NCBI GenBank assembly: GCA_000510845.1 | Contig: AZOF01000002.1 | Coordinates: 62,001 to 126,000 of the forward strand | Direction: 5' to 3' | DNA length: 64,000 bases | DNA from: an alpha proteobacterium SCGC AAA028-D10 | GTDB lineage: Bacteria; Pseudomonadota; Alphaproteobacteria; Pelagibacterales; Pelagibacteraceae | Shown here: positions 36,985 to 45,600 of the stretch, one piece after another | Position numbering within the stretch: the first letter of the stretch is position 1 | Layout of the letters: each line of letters starts with the position of its first letter | Notes under the pieces: generated by a model | The model's input: only the letters and a program-made list of their open reading frames with translations | The model's database searches: none | What the model was told of the DNA's origin: nothing | Position numbers and translations under genes: made by a program

Positions 36985-37434
36985 CTATTTCGTTAAATTA
37001 GTTTTTTTAACTAACTTAAAATCACCAACTAGTTCGTATTCAGGATTATTTCTTAAGAATTCATTCAAGTATCTAAGACAAGAGTTACTATCTGAATTAA
37101 AATAGTCGATCAAACTTATCTTCTTAGATGTCGAATTATCTTCTTCTATGTGAGAATATTCTGCTGTTGTGTCTACTCTATTATAACAAGAGTCTAACGC
37201 TTCGTCAGGACATTCTTTCACGCTTGAAAGAAATTCTTTCATTTGTTTTTCTGTTGTAAAATATTTTACATCAGAAATATTTACTGTGTCGCCACCACCG
37301 TAACTATTACCAGATGTATCATCAATAATATTGTATGCTACATCGAAGTTATAATCTAAAACAAATATATCTTTGATTTCATCTGATATTATTTGTTTCA
37401 TTTCTTTTGTTTGTGTTTGACTTGTTGAAGTCAT
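36985..37434 (-). CDS. Hypothetical acidic protein (149 aa)
   Basis: Not recognised. It is an acidic, Ser/Asp/Glu-rich protein with four Cys scattered through the middle and C-terminal half (KECPDE, DSCYNR, NSCLRY) and no membrane segment. A good ribosome-binding site (AAGGAG, about 8 bases before the ATG on the minus strand) supports the start. It follows the 106-aa gene by 12 bases, so the pair is probably one operon. Confidence 0.6.
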   Translation of the reverse strand: MTSTSQTQTKEMKQIISDEIKDIFVLDYNFDVAYNIIDDTSGNSYGGGDTVNISDVKYFTTEKQMKEFLSSVKECPDEALDSCYNRVDTTAEYSHIEEDNSTSKKISLIDYFNSDSNSCLRYLNEFLRNNPEYELVGDFKLVKKTNLTK

Positions 37435-37446
37435 ATTGTTTGCTCC

Positions 37447-37767
37447 TTAAGCAACTAATTTTTGTTTATTTGACAAGTTCGTAGAAGTATTAGTTGCTCT
37501 TTTTATTTGAGTAACTTCAATTGAACTTGCTTCTTTATTGTACTGACTTCTGTAAAAGTTTTTTGCTTTTTCAAAGCAATTTGAGAAGTCACTAGCAATT
37601 AGTATAATTTCAAAAAAATTATCTTTTTTTATTTTGAAATAATTTTTTTTAATGTGATGTTTTGATTTGAACATTGATTGTGAGTTATCGTTAACGACAA
37701 TCTCACTTGCATTAAATTTTACTTTATATGCACTCGTATTTTTTTTATTTGTGTTATTTGTTGTCAT
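37447..37767 (-). CDS. Hypothetical basic protein (106 aa)
   Basis: Not recognised. It is Lys/Asn-rich and basic, with a central hydrophobic beta-like segment FFEIILIASDFSNCFEKAKNF that suggests a small globular fold (quoted around residues 50-70). It begins the two-gene leftward operon with the 149-aa gene. A 16-bp palindrome stands 43 bases upstream. Confidence 0.55.
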   Translation of the reverse strand: MTTNNTNKKNTSAYKVKFNASEIVVNDNSQSMFKSKHHIKKNYFKIKKDNFFEIILIASDFSNCFEKAKNFYRSQYNKEASSIEVTQIKRATNTSTNLSNKQKLVA

Positions 37768-37809
37768 ACTTTAAGTATAAGGCATTCAAACGTCTGATTT
37801 TTCAGCACA

Positions 37810-37825
37810 TAAGTGTAAACACTTA
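37810..37825. promoter_or_regulatory. Operator-like 16-bp palindrome
   Basis: TAAGTGT-AA-ACACTTA is a perfect dyad upstream of the 106-aa/149-aa operon and just after the stop of the 318-aa gene. Size and symmetry fit a dimeric repressor site. Confidence 0.5.
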
Positions 37826-37860
37826 AAAGTTCTTATTAAAATAGTGGGGTTTTTAGCGGT

Positions 37861-38817
37861 TTATTTGGTAACGCGATCAAAGTAAGGAAATTTGCCGTTA
37901 CAAAGATTAATTATTAATATTTTTGCTTGTTTGTAGTCTCTTGAAAAACTTTTTAATTGTTTTGAAAAATATTTATAAGGATATTTTCTCATTATAAGTT
38001 TTTTTGGTTGTATTTCTTTTCCTTTGTAATTGTCAGCATATTCATCGTAGTACCACGTTTCTTTAATTCTATCTCTTGCTATAGAGTCGTCTGCATATTT
38101 TTTTATGTATTCATCTTTAACTTCTAATTTAGAATTTGTTTTAAGTTGATTCTGTAATTCATTAAAAAGTTCTAAATTGTTGAGAGGTTTTTTTTTTAAT
38201 CTATTAAGTTGTTCTTGATTATGTAAAATTCTAAAAGTATGAAATAATCTTTTTAAGATTATATCTCTACCTTTAATTGCAATTTGTGCCTGTGTTTTTG
38301 GTTTGAACCCTCGTGACTTCTTTTCTCTAGAATTTTTATTAATAATATTTAAGTCAATAAGATTTCTTCTGTGAGAGTTTTCTTTTGGAAAAATTATAAT
38401 ATTGTAATTTTCAATATCAATTTTTTTTAACTGTTCTTTATCTTTTATTACTGTTGTTGTTGGTTCTAAAAATAATTTTCTATATTTAGGGTAAAAATCG
38501 TTATTAAATAAACGTTTTACTTTCCCATAAAAATTCTTGATATCAGCATTATTAATTTTTATAGATTTCGAAAATTTATCTATATTAATTAATTTAAACC
38601 ATTTGTGTGAACGATTAATCTTAATTTGATATACTTTATTTTGTATCTTTAATTTTTGATTTTGATCTTCTAATTCTTTTGCTACTTTTAAGAAACACCA
38701 AAACCAACGATAAACGTGAATATCAGTTGAAATTCTCGAACCATCAGTTCCTATTCTTCTGCTGTAATAATCTTTGCCACCTTTTTTATAGTAGTTTTTT
38801 TTCTCGGTTTTACTCAT
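37861..38817 (-). CDS. Hypothetical basic protein (318 aa)
   Basis: Not recognised. The protein is strongly basic (Lys/Arg/Asn/Tyr-rich) and has no signal or membrane segment. The N-terminus YYKKGGKDYYSRRIGTDGSR and the C-terminal ETWYYDEYADNYKGK are distinctive. The high positive charge suggests nucleic-acid binding; a replication or packaging role is possible but has no support in motifs. It is divergent from the serine recombinase gene, sharing a 129-bp region with two dyads. Confidence 0.6.
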   Translation of the reverse strand: MSKTEKKNYYKKGGKDYYSRRIGTDGSRISTDIHVYRWFWCFLKVAKELEDQNQKLKIQNKVYQIKINRSHKWFKLINIDKFSKSIKINNADIKNFYGKVKRLFNNDFYPKYRKLFLEPTTTVIKDKEQLKKIDIENYNIIIFPKENSHRRNLIDLNIINKNSREKKSRGFKPKTQAQIAIKGRDIILKRLFHTFRILHNQEQLNRLKKKPLNNLELFNELQNQLKTNSKLEVKDEYIKKYADDSIARDRIKETWYYDEYADNYKGKEIQPKKLIMRKYPYKYFSKQLKSFSRDYKQAKILIINLCNGKFPYFDRVTK

Positions 38818-38888
38818 TCTTTAAGAGTAACAATTTATCAAATTATCTATAAGTAAAAAATTACCTGCCAAAATGCTTGATTTACCTT

Positions 38889-38924
38889 AATGGAATCGTA
38901 CCATTTTATCTGTGAGTTCTCACA
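38889..38924. promoter_or_regulatory. Dyads in the divergent promoter of the serine recombinase gene
   Basis: Two inverted repeats stand close together: AATGG-7 nt-CCATT (38889-38905) and TGTGAG-TT-CTCACA (38911-38924). The second lies 22 bases before the recombinase ATG and could be its operator or a recombinase crossover-type site. The ribosome-binding site AAAGGA follows. Confidence 0.5.
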
Positions 38925-38946
38925 TTAAACAAAAGAAAGGATAAAA

Positions 38947-39630
38947 ATGACAACTTATTTTTACGGTAGAAATAGTGACATTGAAAGTTTTGATAGAGGT
39001 AGTTCAATAGATACCCAATTATCAAAGGCGATTTCATATGCAAACATTAAAGATTTAAAAATAGATGAGCATGTAACAGAACAAATATCTGGAACAGTTC
39101 CGTTTGAGAAAAGAGAAAAAGGTTTTGAACTATTACAAAAACTTAAAAAAGGAGATCATATTATCTGCTCTCATCTCGATAGATTCTCTAGAAATACATT
39201 AAATCTTTTAACTTTAGTTGAGAAATTTAAACGACAAAAAGTATCGCTTCACTTTGTGGATATTGGTGGAGAAGTAACAGGTTCAGATGCAATTGGTGGT
39301 GTATTTCTCAAACTATTATCAGTTTTTGCAGAGTTCTACGCAAAACAAATATCTGAAAAATCAAAAGCGACCAAACAAAGAATGATCAAAGAAAATCGCT
39401 ATACAGGGGGAAAGAAAAAATTTGGATGGGATATTGATGATAATGGATTTTATATACCTTGCGAAAAAGAACAGTCATTAATACGTTTAATGAGGGTTAT
39501 GAGAAAACAAGGTAAAACTTTTAGAGAGATTTCAGATGTAATGACAAATTCCACACGTAAGAAGTTTCCAGTATCTTGGGTGTTTAAGATTTTAAATAGA
39601 GAAGATGAACAATTATTAAAAGTTGCTTAA
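38947..39630 (+). CDS. Serine recombinase (resolvase/invertase type)
   Basis: The 227-aa protein has an N-terminal resolvase catalytic domain. YFYGRNS carries Arg8 and nucleophile Ser10; the DxxR element is LDRFSRN (Asp78, Arg79, Arg82), and the long E helix ends in AEFYAKQISEKSKATKQRM. The C-terminal ~60 residues form a small HTH (GKTFREISDVMTNS...VSWVFKIL). It is a short resolvase/invertase, not a large integrase. A second recombinase in the same element suggests dimer resolution or DNA inversion. Its targets are not known. Confidence 0.9.
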   Translation: MTTYFYGRNSDIESFDRGSSIDTQLSKAISYANIKDLKIDEHVTEQISGTVPFEKREKGFELLQKLKKGDHIICSHLDRFSRNTLNLLTLVEKFKRQKVSLHFVDIGGEVTGSDAIGGVFLKLLSVFAEFYAKQISEKSKATKQRMIKENRYTGGKKKFGWDIDDNGFYIPCEKEQSLIRLMRVMRKQGKTFREISDVMTNSTRKKFPVSWVFKILNREDEQLLKVA

Positions 39631-39633
39631 ATT

Positions 39634-40449
39634 TTAGATTTTATACTTAGTTAATTCCTCTTTAGATTCTATTAATTCAGAAACTATTGATTTTTCTTTA
39701 AACGAGATATTTTTGTTTTGAAGTAATGATAATAAATAAAATTTATTTTCTATAGAAGGTAAATTAATTGTATCGCCAAGGTTCAATGTATCTGCAATTC
39801 CATGTGCATAACCTTGAATTGTATGAGGGGTGATATCAACATTATTTTCTCTTAATTCTTTGGAAAAGTATACTCCCCAATATTCTTGTTCATGTGGTGA
39901 TAAGAATTTGGCATATGGACTTTTACTATTCTCTCTTTCTTTGCAGTCAGCGATAAAATTATTAAAATGTTCTAGATAGAATGTAGAAATTTTCTTAATC
40001 TCCATATCTTTAAATTTGTCTGATAATACTAAAAAATCTTTAGTCTCAGAAGTTATATAGAAAAAGAATCTCATAGTTGAGTTGTGCCTTTCTAATTGAG
40101 CATCAAAATATTCACTATTATTTTTATATCCAACGACTGAATCTTTTATAATTTTGATACTATCGGAACTTAATTCTGTTTGTATTTTGTTATACTCAAT
40201 GTGCATTTTTTTATCACCTAATTTTTTAAGTTCTTCAATTTTTTCTTGGTTGAATATAATCGCCTTACAGTTCTCCGCTACACCCATGCAATAAGACATA
40301 AGATAACCTTTTGAATAAGCAAATTCGATCCTGTCCCCAACTTGTTTGGTTAGTTCATTTTGTTTATTACTATTTCTAAAACAATAATTTTTAGAAGAAT
40401 TGAGCAAAGTATTTAAATGCACTTTGAATGTATTCTTAAACTTGTTCAT
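39634..40449 (-). CDS. Hypothetical protein (271 aa)
   Basis: Not recognised. It is soluble and mixed alpha-helical with a Cys-containing N-terminal region (NYCFRNSN, SYCMGVAENCK) and a conserved-looking LSPHEQEYWGVYFSKELREN near residue 183. It converges on the serine recombinase gene (3 bases between the stops) and follows the 144-aa gene by 11 bases in a leftward pair. Confidence 0.55.
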   Translation of the reverse strand: MNKFKNTFKVHLNTLLNSSKNYCFRNSNKQNELTKQVGDRIEFAYSKGYLMSYCMGVAENCKAIIFNQEKIEELKKLGDKKMHIEYNKIQTELSSDSIKIIKDSVVGYKNNSEYFDAQLERHNSTMRFFFYITSETKDFLVLSDKFKDMEIKKISTFYLEHFNNFIADCKERENSKSPYAKFLSPHEQEYWGVYFSKELRENNVDITPHTIQGYAHGIADTLNLGDTINLPSIENKFYLLSLLQNKNISFKEKSIVSELIESKEELTKYKI

Positions 40450-40460
40450 TTTAAATTTAC

Positions 40461-40895
40461 CTAAAGTTTTTTATAGTCTGTTTTCATTTCCCAATTATCA
40501 TCGCTGTAGAATTCTTCCGACCATCTTTCAAATTCATCAACGAATTGAGGAGTGGGTTTAACAATTTTAATTCTTTTATCGTGTGGACTTGAAGTTTTGG
40601 TTAAAACTTTTCTTACTTCACAACCAGTTATATAAGAAAGTAATGTTGCTCGTGAACAAACTTTACTAGGTATCATTGTTACAAGATCTTCAACGTGCAA
40701 CTCTTTTTGTGCGTAATGATATTCCATTAATTTATTCATTAATAACCAACCTTTTCCGTCTCGTCGAAGATTTGCAAGAGTTTTATATTTTGTTGAAGTT
40801 ACGAAAAATTCGTTAAAAAGATACGATGTTCTTTTTAAATTCATATTTACTTTTTTTAATGAGGGTAATGCTTTTTTGATTTTTTTAGCAGGCAT
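40461..40895 (-). CDS. Possible winged-helix DNA-binding protein (144 aa)
   Basis: No family is certain. The middle reads LHVEDLVTMIPSKVCSRATLLSYITGCEVRKVLTKTSSPHDKRIKIVKPTPQFVDEF, which has the look of a MarR-like fold: a helix-turn-helix (residues about 60-82), then a wing ending in DKRIKIVKPT. Each quoted key part is short: SRATLLSYI and DKRIKIVK. It is divergent from the cassette starting at 41017, with a 16-bp palindrome between, which would fit a local repressor. Confidence 0.5.
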   Translation of the reverse strand: MPAKKIKKALPSLKKVNMNLKRTSYLFNEFFVTSTKYKTLANLRRDGKGWLLMNKLMEYHYAQKELHVEDLVTMIPSKVCSRATLLSYITGCEVRKVLTKTSSPHDKRIKIVKPTPQFVDEFERWSEEFYSDDNWEMKTDYKKL

Positions 40896-40959
40896 TTATA
40901 TCGTTAATTTAGCAAAACTGAATAATAAGGACACAAGATTCTTAGAAAATTAAGTCTAA

Positions 40960-40975
40960 AAATTAGCACTAATTT
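40960..40975. promoter_or_regulatory. Operator-like 16-bp palindrome before the helicase cassette
   Basis: AAATTAG-CA-CTAATTT is a perfect dyad in the 121-bp divergent gap between the putative winged-helix gene (leftward) and the five-gene helicase cassette (rightward). It is AT-rich, so chance is possible, but length and place suit a repressor site. Confidence 0.5.
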
Positions 40976-41016
40976 CTAAAGAGGTAATTTTCATTTAGAA
41001 CTCTTATGTTTCTTTC

Positions 41017-41295
41017 GTGAAGAAAAGTAATTTAAAAAAAAAAGTTGTTCTTGAAGCGCCACATATACTTAGAAGCATGTGTAATGATTTAAGTCCCAAA
41101 AAATATCAAGAATTTATTAACTTTCTTGATTTTTTTATGATGCAAGAATTTGGCATTAAAAGAGAACAACTGCCTTGGTTAAATCCTCATTGCAAACATA
41201 AAGACTGGAAAACTTTTATCGGTGTAATGAGATTAGTAGTTGCAAAGTTTTTTAGAAATTTTGACCAGCAACATTTTAGACACACAAAACATTAA
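41017..41295 (+). CDS. LPWLN-motif small protein, copy 1 (heads helicase cassette)
   Basis: A family internal to this element, not recognised elsewhere. The 92-aa protein (GTG start) shares with the gene at 51398 the pattern FINFLDFFMMQEFGIKREQLPWLN, then DWKTFIGVMRLVVAKFF: about 60 aligned residues with an invariant LPWLN and similar spacing (key parts: EFGIKREQLPWLN; MRLVVAKFF). Predicted all-helical and basic. It begins a tightly spaced rightward cassette (gaps of 2 bases or overlaps) that ends with the nuclease-helicase. Confidence 0.65.
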   Translation: MKKSNLKKKVVLEAPHILRSMCNDLSPKKYQEFINFLDFFMMQEFGIKREQLPWLNPHCKHKDWKTFIGVMRLVVAKFFRNFDQQHFRHTKH

Positions 41296-41297
41296 TT

Positions 41298-41558
41298 ATG
41301 AAGAAACAAGAATTAAATTTTGAGTGTCTTAAACTAATTTATGATGCAATCAATAGACCGTTCAATCCTGGTAAGGTTAAGTTAGAAGGAAGAAAAGACA
41401 GAGACAAGATCTCAGAAATTCGTATTGAAGAAGTACATGACTCAGAAGAAACAAGAGTTTTCTGGAGAATTTATTATACAGTTAATGAACAAAAAATAAT
41501 TCTTGGTGAATCAGAAATTAATCCTCAGTTGGCAAGATATAAGTCGAATTATTTGTGA
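41298..41558 (+). CDS. Hypothetical protein (86 aa)
   Basis: Not recognised. It is small, charged, with an alternating pattern ISEIRIEEVHDSEETRVFWRI...EQKIILGESEI that suggests a beta-sheet protein (quoted in short parts). It is 2 bases after copy 1 of the LPWLN family, and its stop overlaps the next start (GTGA). Confidence 0.6.
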   Translation: MKKQELNFECLKLIYDAINRPFNPGKVKLEGRKDRDKISEIRIEEVHDSEETRVFWRIYYTVNEQKIILGESEINPQLARYKSNYL

Positions 41559-41902
41559 TTGGAGAAATCTTTATAACAAGAATATTAATTGTTTCATTAA
41601 TTATTTACATAATTTCTAGTTCTGACACAAAAGAACAAGTTGAATATTATAATAAAAGAATTAATTCTAAAAACAAAGATATAATTAAATATGCAAAAAA
41701 ACAAAAAAATATAATTATTTTATCTTTATGGTTATTTTCAATAACCTCAGTGTTTGTTCTTGTGCATGTTTCTTATAAGGTTTTTTATAAAACTTCTTTA
41801 ATAGAATTCAGTTCATTTGCTAAAACATCACAACTAGATAAGATAGGAAGACAATTTTACAGAATGGTAGAGACGGGGAGATTTATTCGCGAAGTAGATT
41901 GA
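41555..41902 (+). CDS. Hypothetical two-TM membrane protein (115 aa)
   Basis: Not recognised. Two membrane segments, about residues 4-22 (IFITRILIVSLIIYIISS) and 49-70 (IIILSLWLFSITSVFVLVH), are separated by a Lys-rich loop. A GTG start overlaps the previous stop, and its own stop overlaps the HAD start (TGATG), so translation is probably coupled through this stretch. Confidence 0.6.
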   Translation: MIGEIFITRILIVSLIIYIISSSDTKEQVEYYNKRINSKNKDIIKYAKKQKNIIILSLWLFSITSVFVLVHVSYKVFYKTSLIEFSSFAKTSQLDKIGRQFYRMVETGRFIREVD

Positions 41903-42696
41903 TGAAAAAAATTGCACTTTGTTATGATTTTGATGGCACATTATGTTCAGGTTACATGCAAGATCAAAAGTTACTTCATGATTGTAAAATAGAACCTAAA
42001 GATTTCTGGATTAAAGTTATAAACTACGCAAAACAAAATGAGTGCGATCCAACGCTTACTTATTTAATGTTACTGGAACAGCAAATGAGATCTGCTGGAC
42101 TTAAAGTAAACGCAGAGACATTTAAAAAATACGGAAAAGAATTAAAACTATTCAAAGGTGTTAACGAATGGTTTGCAAGAATAAAAGAATTTGGAAAATC
42201 TCATAATATTGAAGTTCAACATTATATAATCTCATCAGGTCTATCAGACATGATTCAAGGATGTTCTTTTATTAAAGATATCAATTTAGTTTACGCATCT
42301 TCATATGTTTATAGCGAAGACAGAGGTGTATGGGCAAAATTATCAGTTAACTATTCAAACAAAGTTCAGTTCCTATACAGAATAAACAAAGGAACGTTTG
42401 ATGTGTTCGATCAAGTGGGCGTTAATGCAAAAAAAGATGCTAATGGTAAAGTTCATATTCCTTTTGAAAATATAATATTCTTTGGTGATGGAGAGACTGA
42501 CGTTCCTTGTTTTAGTGTAAATAATAAAAATCTTGGTAAATCAATCTGCATCTATGAGAAAGACAATGAAAAATCATTCAATATTGCAAAGAAATTATTC
42601 TCTGAAGGAAGAGTTCATTATTTAGCAGACGGAGACTATAGTGAGAATTCTGAAATTGATAAACTTATCAAACAATTCATTAGTTTAAAAAAATAG
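41902..42696 (+). CDS. HAD-superfamily phosphatase
   Basis: I chose ATG 41902 (264 aa). HAD motif I is LCYDFDGTLCSGY, with nucleophile Asp and acid Asp two positions later. Motif II IISSGLS, a Lys (motif III) in the middle, and motif IV IIFFGDGETDVPCF follow. It is a typical haloacid-dehalogenase-like phosphatase. The substrate is unknown; in this cassette it may act on nucleotides or DNA ends, but that is inference from its position one base before the nuclease-helicase gene. Confidence 0.9.
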   Translation: MKKIALCYDFDGTLCSGYMQDQKLLHDCKIEPKDFWIKVINYAKQNECDPTLTYLMLLEQQMRSAGLKVNAETFKKYGKELKLFKGVNEWFARIKEFGKSHNIEVQHYIISSGLSDMIQGCSFIKDINLVYASSYVYSEDRGVWAKLSVNYSNKVQFLYRINKGTFDVFDQVGVNAKKDANGKVHIPFENIIFFGDGETDVPCFSVNNKNLGKSICIYEKDNEKSFNIAKKLFSEGRVHYLADGDYSENSEIDKLIKQFISLKK

Positions 42697-42697
42697 A

Positions 42698-45600
42698 ATG
42701 ACAAAAAATCTATACTCACCTTCAATGTTCAAAAATTATTTGAACTGCAAATACAAAATTTATAATGAATTTTATCAAGAAAAGTTAGACCTTAAAAGAA
42801 GAGAAGATAGTGAAAGCGATAAATTACGTTTTGCAAAAGGCATTCAATTTGAAAACGATTATTTTGAAGAATTAAAGAAAAAGTACTCAAAAGTAATTGA
42901 TCTTAAAAGAAATGATAAGAAAACCTCTCAAGAAGATATAGCAAAAAAGACAATTGAGTGCATGAAGGAAGGATATGAGGTTATTAGAGGCGGTTATTTA
43001 ATTGACGAAAAGTGGAGAGGTGAATTTGATTTTTTAGAAATAAATAAAAAAATAAAATCTAAATTAGGAAATTATAGTTATGAAGTTTCAGATACTAAAA
43101 ATACAAGCAAAGTTAAATCTGACCATATATTTCAAGTCGTTATTTATGATAATCTTTTAGAAAAGATACAGGGAGTTAAGTCTAAGGATTTTCATATTAT
43201 TCTAAAAGAAATGAAAAAAGAAACAGTTGAATTAGAAAATGTTTCAGAGTTCGTATTAATGCAAAAAAAAAAATATGAATACTTTGTTGAAAATGAAATC
43301 GATACAGCAAAACCTGAAAAATGTAGTTATTGCAAAACATGTCCATGGCAAGAAACGTGCGAAACTATTTGGAAAGAAAAAGATAGTTTAGATCTTATAT
43401 GGAACATGAGAAAAAATACTCGAAAAAAATTTCAGAAATTAGGAATCGATACAGTTTTAAAACTATCACAACAAGATCCAGATAAAGTTTTTGAAGATAT
43501 TGCTATAGAAACTTCAAGAAAATTTATAACTTTCGCAAAATTAATAAAGAAAGAAGAACAGTCTGGAAAACCCGAATATCTACCAGTTCCTGACGATCCG
43601 GATTTAATGAGAGGTTTAAGAAGATTACCTCGACCTTCAGAAGGGGATTTATTTTTCGATATGGAATCTGTTCAAGATCATATAGTCGATGGAAAATTAG
43701 AATATTTATTTGGTATTTATTATGAAGAAAATAAACAACCAAAATATAAGTTATTTTGGTCACATAACAAAGAAGAAGAAAAAAATAACTTAATAAAATT
43801 TTTTGATTTTATTGATGATAATTTCAAGAAATATCCAGATTCATTTATTTATCACTACGCAAATTACGAAGTAGAAGCATTAGAAAGATTAACTCAGCAT
43901 TATAATGAAAAAGAAATACAGTTAGTTCATCTTTTAAATAAGAATAAATTTGTAGATCTGTTTTCTATTGCAACACAAACAATATTTGCAACTAGCGGTT
44001 ATTCAATTAAAGATCTAGAAAAATATTACAATTTTAAAAGAAAATCAGACATTCGAAAAGGAACTGTTTCAGAAGATTATTATATCAAGTGGTTAAATAC
44101 AAAAGATCAAAAATATTTAGATGAAATTGGAGAGTATAATAAAGAAGATTGTTATTCGACTGCTCAATTTAGAAACTGGTTGCTTGAAATAAGAGATAAA
44201 AATTTACCTTGGTTTGAACCTGAAGTTAAAGAAATCAATCTTAGACCAAGGGAAGAAAAGATGCAGGCATATGAAAAAAAATTAAAAGAATCAGATTTAG
44301 AAAATAAAGATTTACAAAAAATAGTTTACGATATTTTAGGTTTTTATTATCGTGAAAATAAACCAGAATATAGAAGGTACTTTAGTCGAAAATTAAAAGA
44401 TCATGAGGAATTGGTAGAGGATACGGAATGTATAGGAAACATGAGAAAATATGCAGAACCCAGACCCAATGATAAAGAAACGTCTTATATTTTTACTTAC
44501 ACATATGACGACCAGGATTTTAAATTAAAAAAAGGTGACCAAATTAATATTGCAAATGATTTGTTAGTTTTGGAAGAACAGGGTGCGGGAACTATTCATT
44601 CAATCGATTACTATAAAAAAATTGTTGAAATAAAAAGAACAACTAAAAAAGAATATTTACCAGATTTAATTTCAATTGGACCAACAGGACCTGTAGCAAT
44701 TGACACTTTAGAGCAAAGCATTTTTAAATTTGTAGATAGTTTAGTTAGTAAGGAGAAAAAATATAATGCTCTTAAAAGTGTTTTAACAAAACAAACCCCA
44801 AAAATTAAAGGAATAAAACAAGGAGATAAAATTTTAAAAACTCATGATTATGATAAAGAAATTCCGAAAATTATTTCTGAACTTGATGAAAGTTATTTGT
44901 ATATTCAAGGACCTCCAGGGACAGGCAAAACTAGAGTCGCAGCAAATAGTATTGTCGAACTTTTAAAAAGCGGAAAAAAAGTAGGCATCACCGGCAATTC
45001 CCACAAAGTTATTCACAACTTAATTGATAGAGTTATATCGTTTGCGAGAGATAAAAAATTTAAGTTTAAGGGTTCACATAAATATTCTCGAAACGAAGAA
45101 CATATTTACAAAGAAAAGGATGTTAAGGAAAATGAGTTTTTTACTTCGTTTAATAAAGCAGAATATTTTCAAGAGTTTTTAGACGCAGAGGGTGCTTACT
45201 TAGTTACTGGAACGCAACACTATTTTGCAAATAAAGTTAACGATGATAAATTAGATTATTTATTTGTAGATGAGGCAGGTCAATTTACGTTGGCAGATAT
45301 TGTTGCAATAGGTAGGTCAACAAAAAATATAATCTTGGTAGGTGACCAAAATCAGTTAGGTAGTCCAGTAGAAGGAGTTCATCCGGGAGAATCTAGTAAA
45401 TCAATTCTTAATTTTTTATTAGGAGATCTTGAAACAATACCAGAAGATAAAGGAATATTTTTAAATACAACATATCGACTACATCCAAAATTAAATGAAT
45501 TTATTTCACATAATTTTTATGATGACAAATTAGTTTGTCATAAAGACAATAAACTTCGATCACTAAACCTTGATGGACATTCTTCTATTCATAGTGAAGG

